NCBI GenBank assembly: GCA_964480365.1
Contig: CAYZPM010000006.1
Coordinates: 1 to 64,000, forward strand
Origin: CAIQPV01 sp964480365
Lineage (GTDB): Bacteria > Pseudomonadota > Gammaproteobacteria > Burkholderiales > Gallionellaceae
DNA: 64,000 nucleotides
Reading direction: 5' to 3'
Both the position numbers and the translations under genes were made by a program. How positions within the stretch are numbered: the first letter of the stretch is position 1; each line of letters begins with the position of its first letter. Of this stretch, positions 8,567-16,544 are shown one piece after another. Below the pieces are notes generated by a model. That model was not told the DNA's origin, made no database searches, and saw only the letters and a list, made by a program, of their open reading frames with translations.

Positions 8567-9796
8567 ATGGTAAAAAAGACCGAATTGGATACAGGTGGTA
8601 GCGCGCGGGATAAGCGGAAAAGCCGGGCAGGAGTCGAGCAGGAAATTCTTATCCCGCTGGATAAAATAAAGTTCGACCCGACACAGCCACGGAAGGCTTT
8701 TCATACGCTGGACGGGCGTATCGCGGACAAGGACACGGAGTATCTCAAGGAACTGGCTGGGTCGATCAAGAAACATGGCTTGATCCAGGCGATTACGGTT
8801 CAGGAACAAGATGACGGCACCTATCTGGTGTTGGTCGGCGAGTGCCGCACACGAGCCCATTTGCTGTTGGGCGAAAAGTCGATCCGCGCCAGGGTGTTCA
8901 ACGAGCGGATGAGCCAGTCGCGCCGTCTGATTTATCAGATTGCGGAGAACGTAGACCGCAAGGATTTGACGGATGAAGAGCTGGCCGAGTCAATCCGGTT
9001 CCTGATGGAAAAAGGCAATGATGGCAAGCCCATGAAACAGTCCGAAATCGCGACCGCACTGGACAAGAGCGAAGGCTGGGTGAGCCGCTATGTCCGGTTC
9101 GGGGATGAAGAGGTGCATCGTGTTTGGGTGCAATCCGGGATCGCCAACGCGGTGGAAATTGCTTACCACTTGTCAAATTTGTCCAAGCCGTTGCAGATCG
9201 AAATTCTGCGCCGGGTGGTTTTGCCGGAAGGCGAGAAGGAACGTCTCGATATCCCGTTAACGCGGAAGACGATAGACCGGTTCAGAGAGCAAGACAAGGC
9301 GTTCAAGGTCGCCAGAAAAGCGGGGGCGGTTTCCCCAGTTGTGGAAGAGGGGGCGGGCGGCGAACAAATGGGCGGACATGTGGCGGGGAATGATGTGATC
9401 GGTCTGGCGTTGCAGCAGGCTGCGATTGAGGGCAGGGCGAGCCAGCAGGGCAGTGGGGCATCGTCAGGGCCGATTGCGGCCGGGGCCGGCGGATATCAGC
9501 TTCCGCCGGAGGCTCGGGCCGCATTGTTGGGAGGCATTCCGGTCGAGGTGGCAGGAGTCGCGCGCGAGACTATAGCGGCTCCGGTGAATTGCCGGGTATC
9601 GGTGGCCAATTTGGTCGGGTTGCTGGAAATCTTGAAGGCGGAGAAGGGGGTGCTGGAATCGGCACGCGGGGTTCGTTGCGAGGTGAGCTTCCCCGGCCCG
9701 CTGGCCAAGCTGCTCGCCAACAAACTGGTCGGAGTAATCGTCGACGATCAGCAGGTGTCGGCGAGTTTGCAGATGGAGTTGGCCAGGCTGGGGTGA
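8567..9796 (+). CDS. ParB/RepB/Spo0J-family protein without a ParA partner
   Basis: 409 aa. The ATG has GGGGTG upstream. Residues 25-135 are a ParB N-terminal domain: IPLDKIKFDPTQPRKAF, LAGSIKKHGLIQAITV, and the CTP-binding box LVGECRTRAHLLLG in place of the usual GERRxRA. Residues 120-190 include a helix-turn-helix of the KorB/Spo0J kind (MKQSEIATALDKSEGWVSRYVRF). A Gly/Ala-rich linker (residues 265-310) leads to a C-terminal domain that may dimerise. No parA gene is adjacent. In integrative elements such solitary ParB-like proteins serve in maintenance or as global regulators; which one applies here is unknown. Confidence 0.85.
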   Translation: MVKKTELDTGGSARDKRKSRAGVEQEILIPLDKIKFDPTQPRKAFHTLDGRIADKDTEYLKELAGSIKKHGLIQAITVQEQDDGTYLVLVGECRTRAHLLLGEKSIRARVFNERMSQSRRLIYQIAENVDRKDLTDEELAESIRFLMEKGNDGKPMKQSEIATALDKSEGWVSRYVRFGDEEVHRVWVQSGIANAVEIAYHLSNLSKPLQIEILRRVVLPEGEKERLDIPLTRKTIDRFREQDKAFKVARKAGAVSPVVEEGAGGEQMGGHVAGNDVIGLALQQAAIEGRASQQGSGASSGPIAAGAGGYQLPPEARAALLGGIPVEVAGVARETIAAPVNCRVSVANLVGLLEILKAEKGVLESARGVRCEVSFPGPLAKLLANKLVGVIVDDQQVSASLQMELARLG

Positions 9797-10022
9797 GGTG
9801 AACAGTTTTTACACGATTACTGCTGCGGAGGCTATTGTCTGCATGGAGAATCCTTGTTTACTCAGGATTGCCTGCTGCTCAAACGGCTGAGCCTCAATGG
9901 CAGCTAACGGGTACGCATGTTTAATGCGTGCAGCGTTAACCACGCAAGAATGGAGGAGTTATTGAAATACTGAACGATGTGCCTGATCACCTACAGGTTG
10001 TTCTTCACTTCCTTTGCAGCCA

Positions 10023-11033
10023 TTACCCTAACTTTTTAGCCATATCCTCTGCTCTTGGATGGTAATAGCGAGCCAGCATCCTCGTGTCCTTATGCCCCGT
10101 CACCTTCATCAACTCGTGTAACTGCAACCTTTCAGCAAGTCTACTGGTCGCTTCATGGCGAAGGTCGTGAAAATGAAAATCCTCAATACCAGCGCGGACA
10201 CAGGCACGCGCAAAGGCCTGCTTAACTGCACTTTGAGTTGTCGGGAATACACGACCACCGATGCTGCGCGGCATGGCGGCTAATACGCTTCTGGCTCGTT
10301 GTGAAAGCGGAACATCCCGGTAAGCATCCTCATTCTTAGTGCTACGGCCTTCCACGCCCCGCGCACGTAGAAATCCTTTATCAAGATAAACCTTATCCCA
10401 TTCAAGCGACAGCAGTTCAGACTGCCGCATGGCTGTCTCAAGCGCCAGCGTTACCAGCGCATGCATCCAGTAATTAGACCTTTTTCCAGCTCCTGAATCC
10501 GCAAGCGCATACAGCAGATATTTCTCTTCCGTCCCAACAAACTGCCGTTCGCGGGCATTGTTGACCTTTGGCATGCGGATCGATTGAACTGGATTGGTAA
10601 CATTGATACCCCATTCTTTAGCTGAATAGGCAAACAGGTGGGAGATCAGGGCAAGATCAAGACGGACGGTTGCTGGCGAAACGATTTTTAACCTGGCATC
10701 GCGCCATTTTGAGAAGTCAACTCCACGCAAGCTGGCAAGGCTACGCTTCGCCAGCGGGTCAGCCCGCCATGACCTGATGCGCCACTTCTCTTGATCATAT
10801 CCTTTTTTGAGCATACTAACCTCGCGCTCATAGCGTTCAAGTGCATCATACAGCGTCGTACCCTCAGCCTCTGACCTGTCGACGAATACGCCGCGCCCCA
10901 TTTCACTTTCAACAGTCTTACCCCAAAGTTCTGCGTCATCACGAAGGATGAAAGTCTTGCTTACCGGTGCGTATCCCTTCACTCTTACCTTTGCCTGCCA
11001 TTGCATGTCACCCCGCCGCGTTATGGTTGCCAT
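10023..11033 (-). CDS. tyrosine-type site-specific integrase
   Basis: 336 aa from the ATG at 11033, chosen because GAGGGG lies just upstream; an upstream in-frame ATG at 11093 lacks a site and overlaps the promoter. N-terminal residues 1-60 look like an Arm-DNA-binding/AP2-like domain, residues 65-165 a core-binding SAM-like domain, and the rest the catalytic domain. Catalytic residues seen: Arg in AMRQSELL, His-x-x-Arg in HDLRHEAT, His in GHKDT and the Tyr nucleophile in ARYYHP. The gene starts about 100 bases from the tRNA-His 3' fragment, the usual layout for an integrase next to its attachment site. Confidence 0.93.
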   Translation of the reverse strand: MATITRRGDMQWQAKVRVKGYAPVSKTFILRDDAELWGKTVESEMGRGVFVDRSEAEGTTLYDALERYEREVSMLKKGYDQEKWRIRSWRADPLAKRSLASLRGVDFSKWRDARLKIVSPATVRLDLALISHLFAYSAKEWGINVTNPVQSIRMPKVNNARERQFVGTEEKYLLYALADSGAGKRSNYWMHALVTLALETAMRQSELLSLEWDKVYLDKGFLRARGVEGRSTKNEDAYRDVPLSQRARSVLAAMPRSIGGRVFPTTQSAVKQAFARACVRAGIEDFHFHDLRHEATSRLAERLQLHELMKVTGHKDTRMLARYYHPRAEDMAKKLG

Positions 11034-11077
11034 TTTCCCCTCACTGTCCCATATATGTCCCAAATATGCCAATGTGA

Positions 11078-11106
11078 AGAGTACAATGTGCATAACATAT
11101 TGTCAA
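11078..11106 (-). promoter_or_regulatory. sigma-70-type promoter of the integrase gene
   Basis: The minus strand has a perfect TTGACA (11106-11101), a spacer of exactly 17 bases, and TACTCT (11083-11078). Transcription would start near 11070 and give a short leader before the ATG at 11033. The -35 overlaps an ACATTGTATTA motif (11106-11116) shared with other island intergenic sites, which may be an operator. Confidence 0.55.
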
Positions 11107-11131
11107 CATTGTATTATTAATATTGCAAATA

Positions 11132-11181
11132 CCGGATTGTGATTCCGGTTGTCGTGGGTTCGAGCCCCATCGATCACCCCA
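11132..11181 (+). other. attachment site: 3' half of tRNA-His
   Basis: The sequence contains the intact anticodon arm CCGGA-TTGTGAT-TCCGG with anticodon GTG (His), the T arm (GTGGG TTCGAGC CCCAT), and the acceptor 3' strand ending CCCCA at 11181. The D arm and 5' acceptor strand are missing; the sequence before 11132 is unrelated. This is the duplicated 3' end left when an element inserts into tRNA-His. As the integrase is to its left, the intact tRNA and the other end of the element should be left of base 1. Confidence 0.85.
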
Positions 11182-11183
11182 GT

Positions 11184-11219
11184 ATACATAAGGGCTAGAG
11201 CAATCTAGCCCTTATGTAT
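11184..11219. terminator. perfect 16-bp stem-loop after the tRNA-His fragment
   Basis: The arm 11184-11199 and the arm 11204-11219 are exactly complementary around the loop GCAA. There is only a short, weak T-run on either side. It probably is the original terminator of the tRNA-His gene and also closes the decayed integrase on the minus strand, whose stop codon lies inside it. Confidence 0.6.
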
Positions 11220-11873
11220 TTGTGGCTCCGTAGCCAAATCGTAGCCATTCACAAGATGCAGTCCAGAAATCTTCTCAACGTACCCGGCAAGGTGTTCACT
11301 GGAAAAGTGCGCATACCGCCTCAACATCTCCACTGACTCCCAGCCGCCCAACTCCTGCAACACATGCAGCGGGGTTCCCGACTGAACGTGCCAAGTTGCC
11401 CAAGTGTGACGCAGGTCATGCCATCTGAATTCGACAATCCAGGCACGCACTAACGCCTTAATTCATGCGCCATTATTGGGGTGCATGATGGGCTTGCCTC
11501 GATAGCTGAACACATGGGATTGATGCTTCCCAATCTGCTCCCACAACACCAATACAGCAGCATTGGATAAAGGAACAGCAATTACCTTGCGGGCTGTTGT
11601 TTGATCTAGATGAACCCACGCACAGCGACGAACCAAATCCACTTGTGACCATTGCAACCCCGTAACATTGGCTTGCCGCAAGCCTGTTTCCCAGCTGGAT
11701 TGAACCATTGCTGCCAGATGTTCCGGCAATTCCGCAATGAGCCGATCAACTTCAGCATATATTAACTAACGCACCCGTATTTTCGGTTCGGGTAGTATCT
11801 TCACTTTTGGGCAACGGTCTATCCATTCCCAATCGAAAGCAGCTTTCCGAAGTATGGTGCGCAGAACGGATAT
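11205..11873 (-). pseudogene. decayed tyrosine integrase, two in-frame stops, N-terminus lost
   Basis: One continuous minus-strand frame reads as the catalytic part of a tyrosine recombinase: RTILRKAAFDWEWIDR, AEVDRLIAELPEH, TGLRQANVTGLQWSQVD (first catalytic Arg), then WHDLRHTWATWHVQSGTP, LGGW and MLRRYAHFS (Tyr). It is broken by TAG at 11766-11768 and TGA at 11463-11465, both in the same frame, and it lacks a start and the N-terminal domains. It begins directly after the thioredoxin-like stop codon and ends in the stem-loop next to the tRNA-His fragment. It is a remnant of an earlier integration at the same tRNA and is not closely similar to the intact integrase. Confidence 0.85.
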
Positions 11874-12254
11874 TCATGCCGTGGATTGATGATGTGCGAT
11901 TAACCTGTTAATTAAATTACGCAGAAATGCATCGGGTTGTGCACCATGAAAGCGATCAGTTTCTTGCCCGCGACTGTAAGCGATTACGGTAGGAAACCCA
12001 CGCACTTTGTGGCGTCCAGCAATGCGCATGTTTTCATCGGCGTCCACTTTAGCCAATAAAAATTTTCCCTCATATTCCAGCGCCAGTCTTTCCAGTTTAG
12101 GGGTAAGCGACTTGCAAGGGGCACACCAATCAGCCCCAATGTCCAGCAATACAGGTACCTCATGGGAGCGAGCGACTACCATCTCGTCGAAGTTGGCTTC
12201 TTCTACTTCGCAGGAGAATGTATTGTGCATATAGTTGCCGACATGCTTGTTCAT
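11874..12254 (-). CDS. thioredoxin-like protein
   Basis: 126 aa. The thioredoxin fold is complete: WCAPCK active site (residues 42-47), KVDADEN, and the cis-proline in GFPTV. Without a signal peptide it should be cytoplasmic, a disulfide reductase for unknown clients. The ATG at 12254 has GGAAGG upstream and overlaps the folE2 stop codon (ATGA), so translation is coupled to folE2. It is not identical to housekeeping TrxA in its N-terminal 25 residues and may be a specialised paralogue. A decayed integrase starts right after it. Confidence 0.88.
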   Translation of the reverse strand: MNKHVGNYMHNTFSCEVEEANFDEMVVARSHEVPVLLDIGADWCAPCKSLTPKLERLALEYEGKFLLAKVDADENMRIAGRHKVRGFPTVIAYSRGQETDRFHGAQPDAFLRNLINRLIAHHQSTA

Positions 12255-13051
12255 CTGACGCCTTCCAGTTGTGCATATGCAGAGTGGTTATGAATGGATT
12301 CAAAATTTTCGCATTCCACTGTGTAGGCGCCGATGCGCGGGTCTGCATTGAGCTGTGCTGCCACGTCGCGCACCATGTCCTCGACAAACTTAGGATTGTC
12401 GTAAGCGCGCTCGGTGATGTACTTTTCATCCGGTCGCTTCAGCAGTCCATAAAGTTCGCTCGACGCTTGTTCTTCGACAATGCGTATCAGGTCTTCCACC
12501 CAGATGAATTCGCTGATTCGCGCCGTGATGGTTACATGCGAACGCTGGTTGTGAGCGCCGTAGTTGGAAATTTTCTTGGAACACGGACACAGGCTGGTCA
12601 CCGGAACCAATACCTTTATGGTGATGCTGTACGCCCCATCTTTTATTTCGCCGATAAACGTTACCATGTAATCCAGCAGGCTGGTCACGCCTGACACTGG
12701 CGCTATTTTGTTGATGAAGTAAGGGAAGGTCATCTCGATATGCCCGGACTGTGCTTCCAGGCGCTTCACCATCTTGCGCAAGATGGTTTCGAAATTTTCG
12801 ACGGAAATCTCGCGCTCATTCATGTTGAGAATTTCGACGAAGCGCGACATGTGCGTGCCCTTGAAGTTGTGGGGCAGGTGCACATACATGTTGAACACTG
12901 CTACGGTGTGTTGAACCCCTCCGGTTTTGTCCTTGATCTTGACCGGATGACGGATGTTTTTGATACCGACCTTGTCGATGGCAAGCTGGCGCGTATCGGA
13001 GGTGCTTTGGACATCCTCGATCAGGGGCTTTTCTTGCATTGCTTGGCTCAT
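12251..13051 (-). CDS. folE2: GTP cyclohydrolase FolE2 (type IB)
   Basis: 266 aa. This is the metal-flexible alternative GTP cyclohydrolase that makes 7,8-dihydroneopterin triphosphate from GTP, feeding folate or queuosine-type pathways. Family signatures: NMYVHLPHNFKGTHMSRFVE, the LCPCSK motif with the catalytic Cys, AHNQRSHVTI, and the C-terminal CENFESIHNHSAYA. Length is normal. Type IB enzymes are often used when zinc is scarce, but no Zur-like site was identified here. The downstream thioredoxin-like gene overlaps by four bases; the DUF2892 gene lies 45 bases upstream. ATG at 13051 has a poor ribosome binding site, so a start at the Met at residue 5 is possible. Confidence 0.95.
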   Translation of the reverse strand: MSQAMQEKPLIEDVQSTSDTRQLAIDKVGIKNIRHPVKIKDKTGGVQHTVAVFNMYVHLPHNFKGTHMSRFVEILNMNEREISVENFETILRKMVKRLEAQSGHIEMTFPYFINKIAPVSGVTSLLDYMVTFIGEIKDGAYSITIKVLVPVTSLCPCSKKISNYGAHNQRSHVTITARISEFIWVEDLIRIVEEQASSELYGLLKRPDEKYITERAYDNPKFVEDMVRDVAAQLNADPRIGAYTVECENFESIHNHSAYAQLEGVR

Positions 13052-13096
13052 GTTATTTAGCGTTACATAGTTACCTCAAGGTTCTTAAACTTCAGG

Positions 13097-13312
13097 CTAA
13101 CTGCAACTGCCCTCCTTGATACCGAACTTCGCCAAAATGTTGGTAAGTGGACAGAAATTGGTAAAGCCGCTCTGAAACAAGTTCACTCCGACGAAAGCGG
13201 TAAAACCGAGGAAATATTTGCTGATGAACAGTGGGCTGGCCTCCATACCCAGCGACAGAGACAACAGGACAAAAAATCCTGCGACGATACGAACGATACG
13301 TTCAGCGGTCAC
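13097..13312 (-). CDS. DUF2892 small inner-membrane protein
   Basis: 71 aa with a GTG start eight bases after AAGGAG. Two hydrophobic segments (residues 6-22 and 27-45) and the pattern NLFQSGFTNFCPLTNILAKFG fit the DUF2892/YgaP-membrane-domain family. Members often neighbour rhodanese or thiol genes; here it stands between folE2 and an RND efflux gene. Function unknown. It may be the last gene of the efflux operon, 28 bases after the RND stop codon. Confidence 0.8.
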   Translation of the reverse strand: MTAERIVRIVAGFFVLLSLSLGMEASPLFISKYFLGFTAFVGVNLFQSGFTNFCPLTNILAKFGIKEGSCS

Positions 13313-13340
13313 AATGATGCTCCTTCTTTGGTAGAGATTT

Positions 13341-16300
13341 TTACCCGATTTTCTTATACAGTGAAGCGTAATACAGCACCGGGATCACAACCAGCGTCAG
13401 CACGGTGGAAACCATAATCCCGAAAATAAGCGAAATAGCCAGGCCGTTGAAGATTGGGTCATCGAGGATGAACAGCGCTCCCAGCATGGCCGCCAGCCCT
13501 GTCAGGATGATGGGTTTGGCGCGCGCTGCTGCCGCATTGATAACTGCATGTTGTAGGTCAACGCCGTCGAGTAATTGCAGGTTGATAAAGTCCACCAGCA
13601 GAATGGAATTGCGCACGATGATGCCGGCCAGCGCGATCATGCCTATCATCGAAGTGGCGGTGAATTGCGAACCGAGCAAGGCGTGGCCGGGCATTACGCC
13701 GATGATGGTAAGCGGAATCGGCGCCATGATGATCAGCGGCGTGAGGTAGCTTTTGAACTGCGCCACCACCAGCAAGTAGATCAGCACCAATCCCACCGCA
13801 TAGGCGATGCCCATATCGCGGAAGGTCTCGAAGGTCACCTGCCATTCGCCGTCCCACTTCAGCGCATAAGCCGCATAAGGATTGGACGGCTGCTTGAAGA
13901 AATATGGCTCCAGCACACCACCTTGTTCGAGTTGTGCGTCGGCGACTTTGGCGTTGATGCCGAACATGCCGTACAGCGGGCTGTCAAGTTTGCCAGCCAT
14001 GTCGCCCGTCACATACACCACCGGCAGCAAATCCTTGTGATAAATCGGGTAGTCGCGCTGCACTTCACGTAACTGCACTACCTCGGACAACGGTATCAAC
14101 ACACCGTCGCGGGCGCGCACCTTGAGTTTAAGTACGTCGTCCATACGGCTGCGTTTCTCTGCGGGGAGAACCAATCGCAGCGGCGGTGCGTATTTTGCAT
14201 CGGCATCGTGCAGCGAAGTCACGTCCTGCCCGGCAAGTGCGACATGGATCGCATCCACGATGTCGTTAGGGGCGACACCTAACAGAGCTGCCTTGCTTTG
14301 CAACACATGAAGCACCAGCTTGGGTGCGACCTCGGTTACGGTGTCGTCTATACCAACGATGTCAGCAGTCTGCATGAACTTCTCATGTACTTTACCCGCC
14401 ACCTTGCGCGCACCGTCATATTCCGGCCCGTAGATCTCTGCCACGATGGGCGACATCACCGGAGGGCCGGGCGGCACTTCCACGATCTTCACTTTCGCGC
14501 CCCATTTTTTGGCGATCGCTTCTATCGGCTCGCGCACGCTGCCGGCGATTTCATGGCTGCTCCGGCTTCGGTGGTGTTTGTCCTGCAGGTTGACCTGAAT
14601 GTCTCCCTGTTCCGTCGCGCTGCGCAAATAATACTGGCGTACTAGACCATTGAAGTTGATCGGCGACGCTGATCCAGCATATCCTTCATAGTCTGTCACC
14701 TCTGACACTGTGGCAAGGTAGGAGCCGATCTCGTGCATCACCGCGCCGGTCTGTTCCAGCGCCGTGCCGGTGGGCATGTCCACTACCACCTGGAATTCGG
14801 ATTTGTTGTCGAACGGCAGCATCTTCAGTACAACCAGCTTGACTACCCCCAACGAAACGGCAAACAACAAGCCAGCGAAAATCCCCAGCCACAACTTGCG
14901 TCGTGCAGGCTTGCCGTGTGCGCCATTCAGGAATGGTGTGAGCCGCGCGCGGAAAAATTTCGCCAGTTTGGTTTCGCGCTCATCCTTCACCATCGCGTGA
15001 TGCGCCCCGGAGAAACGCAACGCTAGCCATGGCGTGATAATGAATGCCACCGCCAGCGAGATTAACATGCCCATGCTGGCGTTGATCGGGATCGGGCTCA
15101 TGTATGGCCCCATCAATCCACTGACGAAGGCCATCGGCAACAGCGCGGCAATCACCGTGAAGGTGGCGAGTATGGTGGGGCTGCCGACTTCATCCACCGC
15201 TTCGGGAATAATCTCGGACAAAGGTTGCTGTGGTGCCAGCTCGCGCCGTCTATGGATGTTCTCCACGACGACGATGGCATCGTCCACCAATATGCCGATG
15301 GAGAAGATCAATGCGAACAATGAAACCCGGTTGAGCGTGAAGCCATAAGCCCAAGAAGCAAACAGCGTCGCCGACAGCGTGAGTAGCACGGCAATGCCGA
15401 CAATGAAGGCCTCGCGCCGCCCCAGCGCTATCCACACCAGCGCGACTACGGCGGCGGTGGCGAAGATCAGCTTGTGGATCAGCTTCATCGCTTTGTCGTT
15501 GGCGGTCTCGCCGTAGTTGCGCGTGGTGGTGACATGCACGTCGGCAGGGATCACGCTGCCTTTCAATTCTTCCACGCGCTGCAATAGTTTATTCGCGACG
15601 TCCACTGCGTTTTCGCCCGGCTTCTTGGTTATCTCAACGGTTACGGCGGTGAACTCGCCCTTGGCTGTGATGTTTTTGTCGCCCGCCGCCGCACCCGTTC
15701 CCAGCCATACATAGCTGGACGGCTGGTCAGCGCCATCCTGAATGTCGGCCACATCGCGCAGGAAGACCGGTTTGCTGCCGGACACTCCTACCACCAATTG
15801 GCTAACCTCGTTCGCATCGCTCAGGAAGTTGCCGGTCTGCACCAGAACCTCGCGGTTGCCCTGCGTCAGGGTGCCTGCATCCTGTGACACATTGGCTGCC
15901 TGCAAGGCGGCGCGCACATCCTGCACAGTAAGCTGGTACGCGTTCAATGCTTCAGGGTTGAGCAGCACACGCACCATGCGCTGCGTCGCGCCTAGCGTAG
16001 TGACTTCGCGCGTTCCGTTGACGCGTTTCAATTCGGCCTCGATGGCGTGCGCCACTTGGGTCAATGCCAAGCCGCCGTCGACCGCTTTCTCGCGCCACAG
16101 GGTAAGCGCCACCACAGGTACATCATCTATACCTTTAGCCTTGATGATGGGCTGCGCCACGCCCAACGTGGGTGGCAACCAGTCTGCATGGGAATGAATG
16201 ACATCGTAGAGTTTGACCAGCGAGGGGACGTGCTGCTCGCCCACCTTGAACTGCACGGTTAGCACCGCCATACCTGGCTGCGACACGGAATAGACGTGAT

Positions 16301-16544
16301 CCACCCCTGATATTTGCGAAAGTACCTGCTCGGCGGGTGTCGACACCGTGTTTGCCACATCCTGCGCAGACGCGCCGGGGTAGGCGATCAACACGTTTGC
16401 CATGGTGACATTGATTTGCGGCTCCTCCTCGCGCGGAGTTACCGCCACTGCGAACATGCCCAGCAGCACCGCTACCAGAGCCAGCAGCGGCGTCATCTGC
16501 GAATGCAGGAAGACTCTGGCGATACGCCCGGATATTCCCATCAT
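13341..16544 (-). CDS. RND-family efflux permease
   Basis: 1067 aa, the normal size of RND pumps with two repeats of a membrane domain plus large periplasmic loops. It has the N-terminal TM followed by TPREEEPQI and YPGASAQDVANTVSTPAEQ, a TM4 with GILVDDAIVVVENIHRR carrying the adjacent Asp pair of the proton relay typical of HAE-type pumps, and a C-terminal membrane half ending VVIPVLYY. It uses the proton gradient to export an unknown substrate. It overlaps the adaptor gene by four bases (ATGA). No outer-membrane factor is adjacent, so it would share a TolC-like channel encoded elsewhere. Confidence 0.92.
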   Translation of the reverse strand: MMGISGRIARVFLHSQMTPLLALVAVLLGMFAVAVTPREEEPQINVTMANVLIAYPGASAQDVANTVSTPAEQVLSQISGVDHVYSVSQPGMAVLTVQFKVGEQHVPSLVKLYDVIHSHADWLPPTLGVAQPIIKAKGIDDVPVVALTLWREKAVDGGLALTQVAHAIEAELKRVNGTREVTTLGATQRMVRVLLNPEALNAYQLTVQDVRAALQAANVSQDAGTLTQGNREVLVQTGNFLSDANEVSQLVVGVSGSKPVFLRDVADIQDGADQPSSYVWLGTGAAAGDKNITAKGEFTAVTVEITKKPGENAVDVANKLLQRVEELKGSVIPADVHVTTTRNYGETANDKAMKLIHKLIFATAAVVALVWIALGRREAFIVGIAVLLTLSATLFASWAYGFTLNRVSLFALIFSIGILVDDAIVVVENIHRRRELAPQQPLSEIIPEAVDEVGSPTILATFTVIAALLPMAFVSGLMGPYMSPIPINASMGMLISLAVAFIITPWLALRFSGAHHAMVKDERETKLAKFFRARLTPFLNGAHGKPARRKLWLGIFAGLLFAVSLGVVKLVVLKMLPFDNKSEFQVVVDMPTGTALEQTGAVMHEIGSYLATVSEVTDYEGYAGSASPINFNGLVRQYYLRSATEQGDIQVNLQDKHHRSRSSHEIAGSVREPIEAIAKKWGAKVKIVEVPPGPPVMSPIVAEIYGPEYDGARKVAGKVHEKFMQTADIVGIDDTVTEVAPKLVLHVLQSKAALLGVAPNDIVDAIHVALAGQDVTSLHDADAKYAPPLRLVLPAEKRSRMDDVLKLKVRARDGVLIPLSEVVQLREVQRDYPIYHKDLLPVVYVTGDMAGKLDSPLYGMFGINAKVADAQLEQGGVLEPYFFKQPSNPYAAYALKWDGEWQVTFETFRDMGIAYAVGLVLIYLLVVAQFKSYLTPLIIMAPIPLTIIGVMPGHALLGSQFTATSMIGMIALAGIIVRNSILLVDFINLQLLDGVDLQHAVINAAAARAKPIILTGLAAMLGALFILDDPIFNGLAISLIFGIMVSTVLTLVVIPVLYYASLYKKIG

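Noticed and set aside
11132..11181. Functional tRNA-His gene
   Set aside because: The 5' acceptor strand and D arm are absent, so no cloverleaf can form.
13575..14072. Plus-strand frames of 100-165 aa opposite the RND permease
   Set aside because: These are shadows of a clearly conserved long gene in GC-rich DNA.
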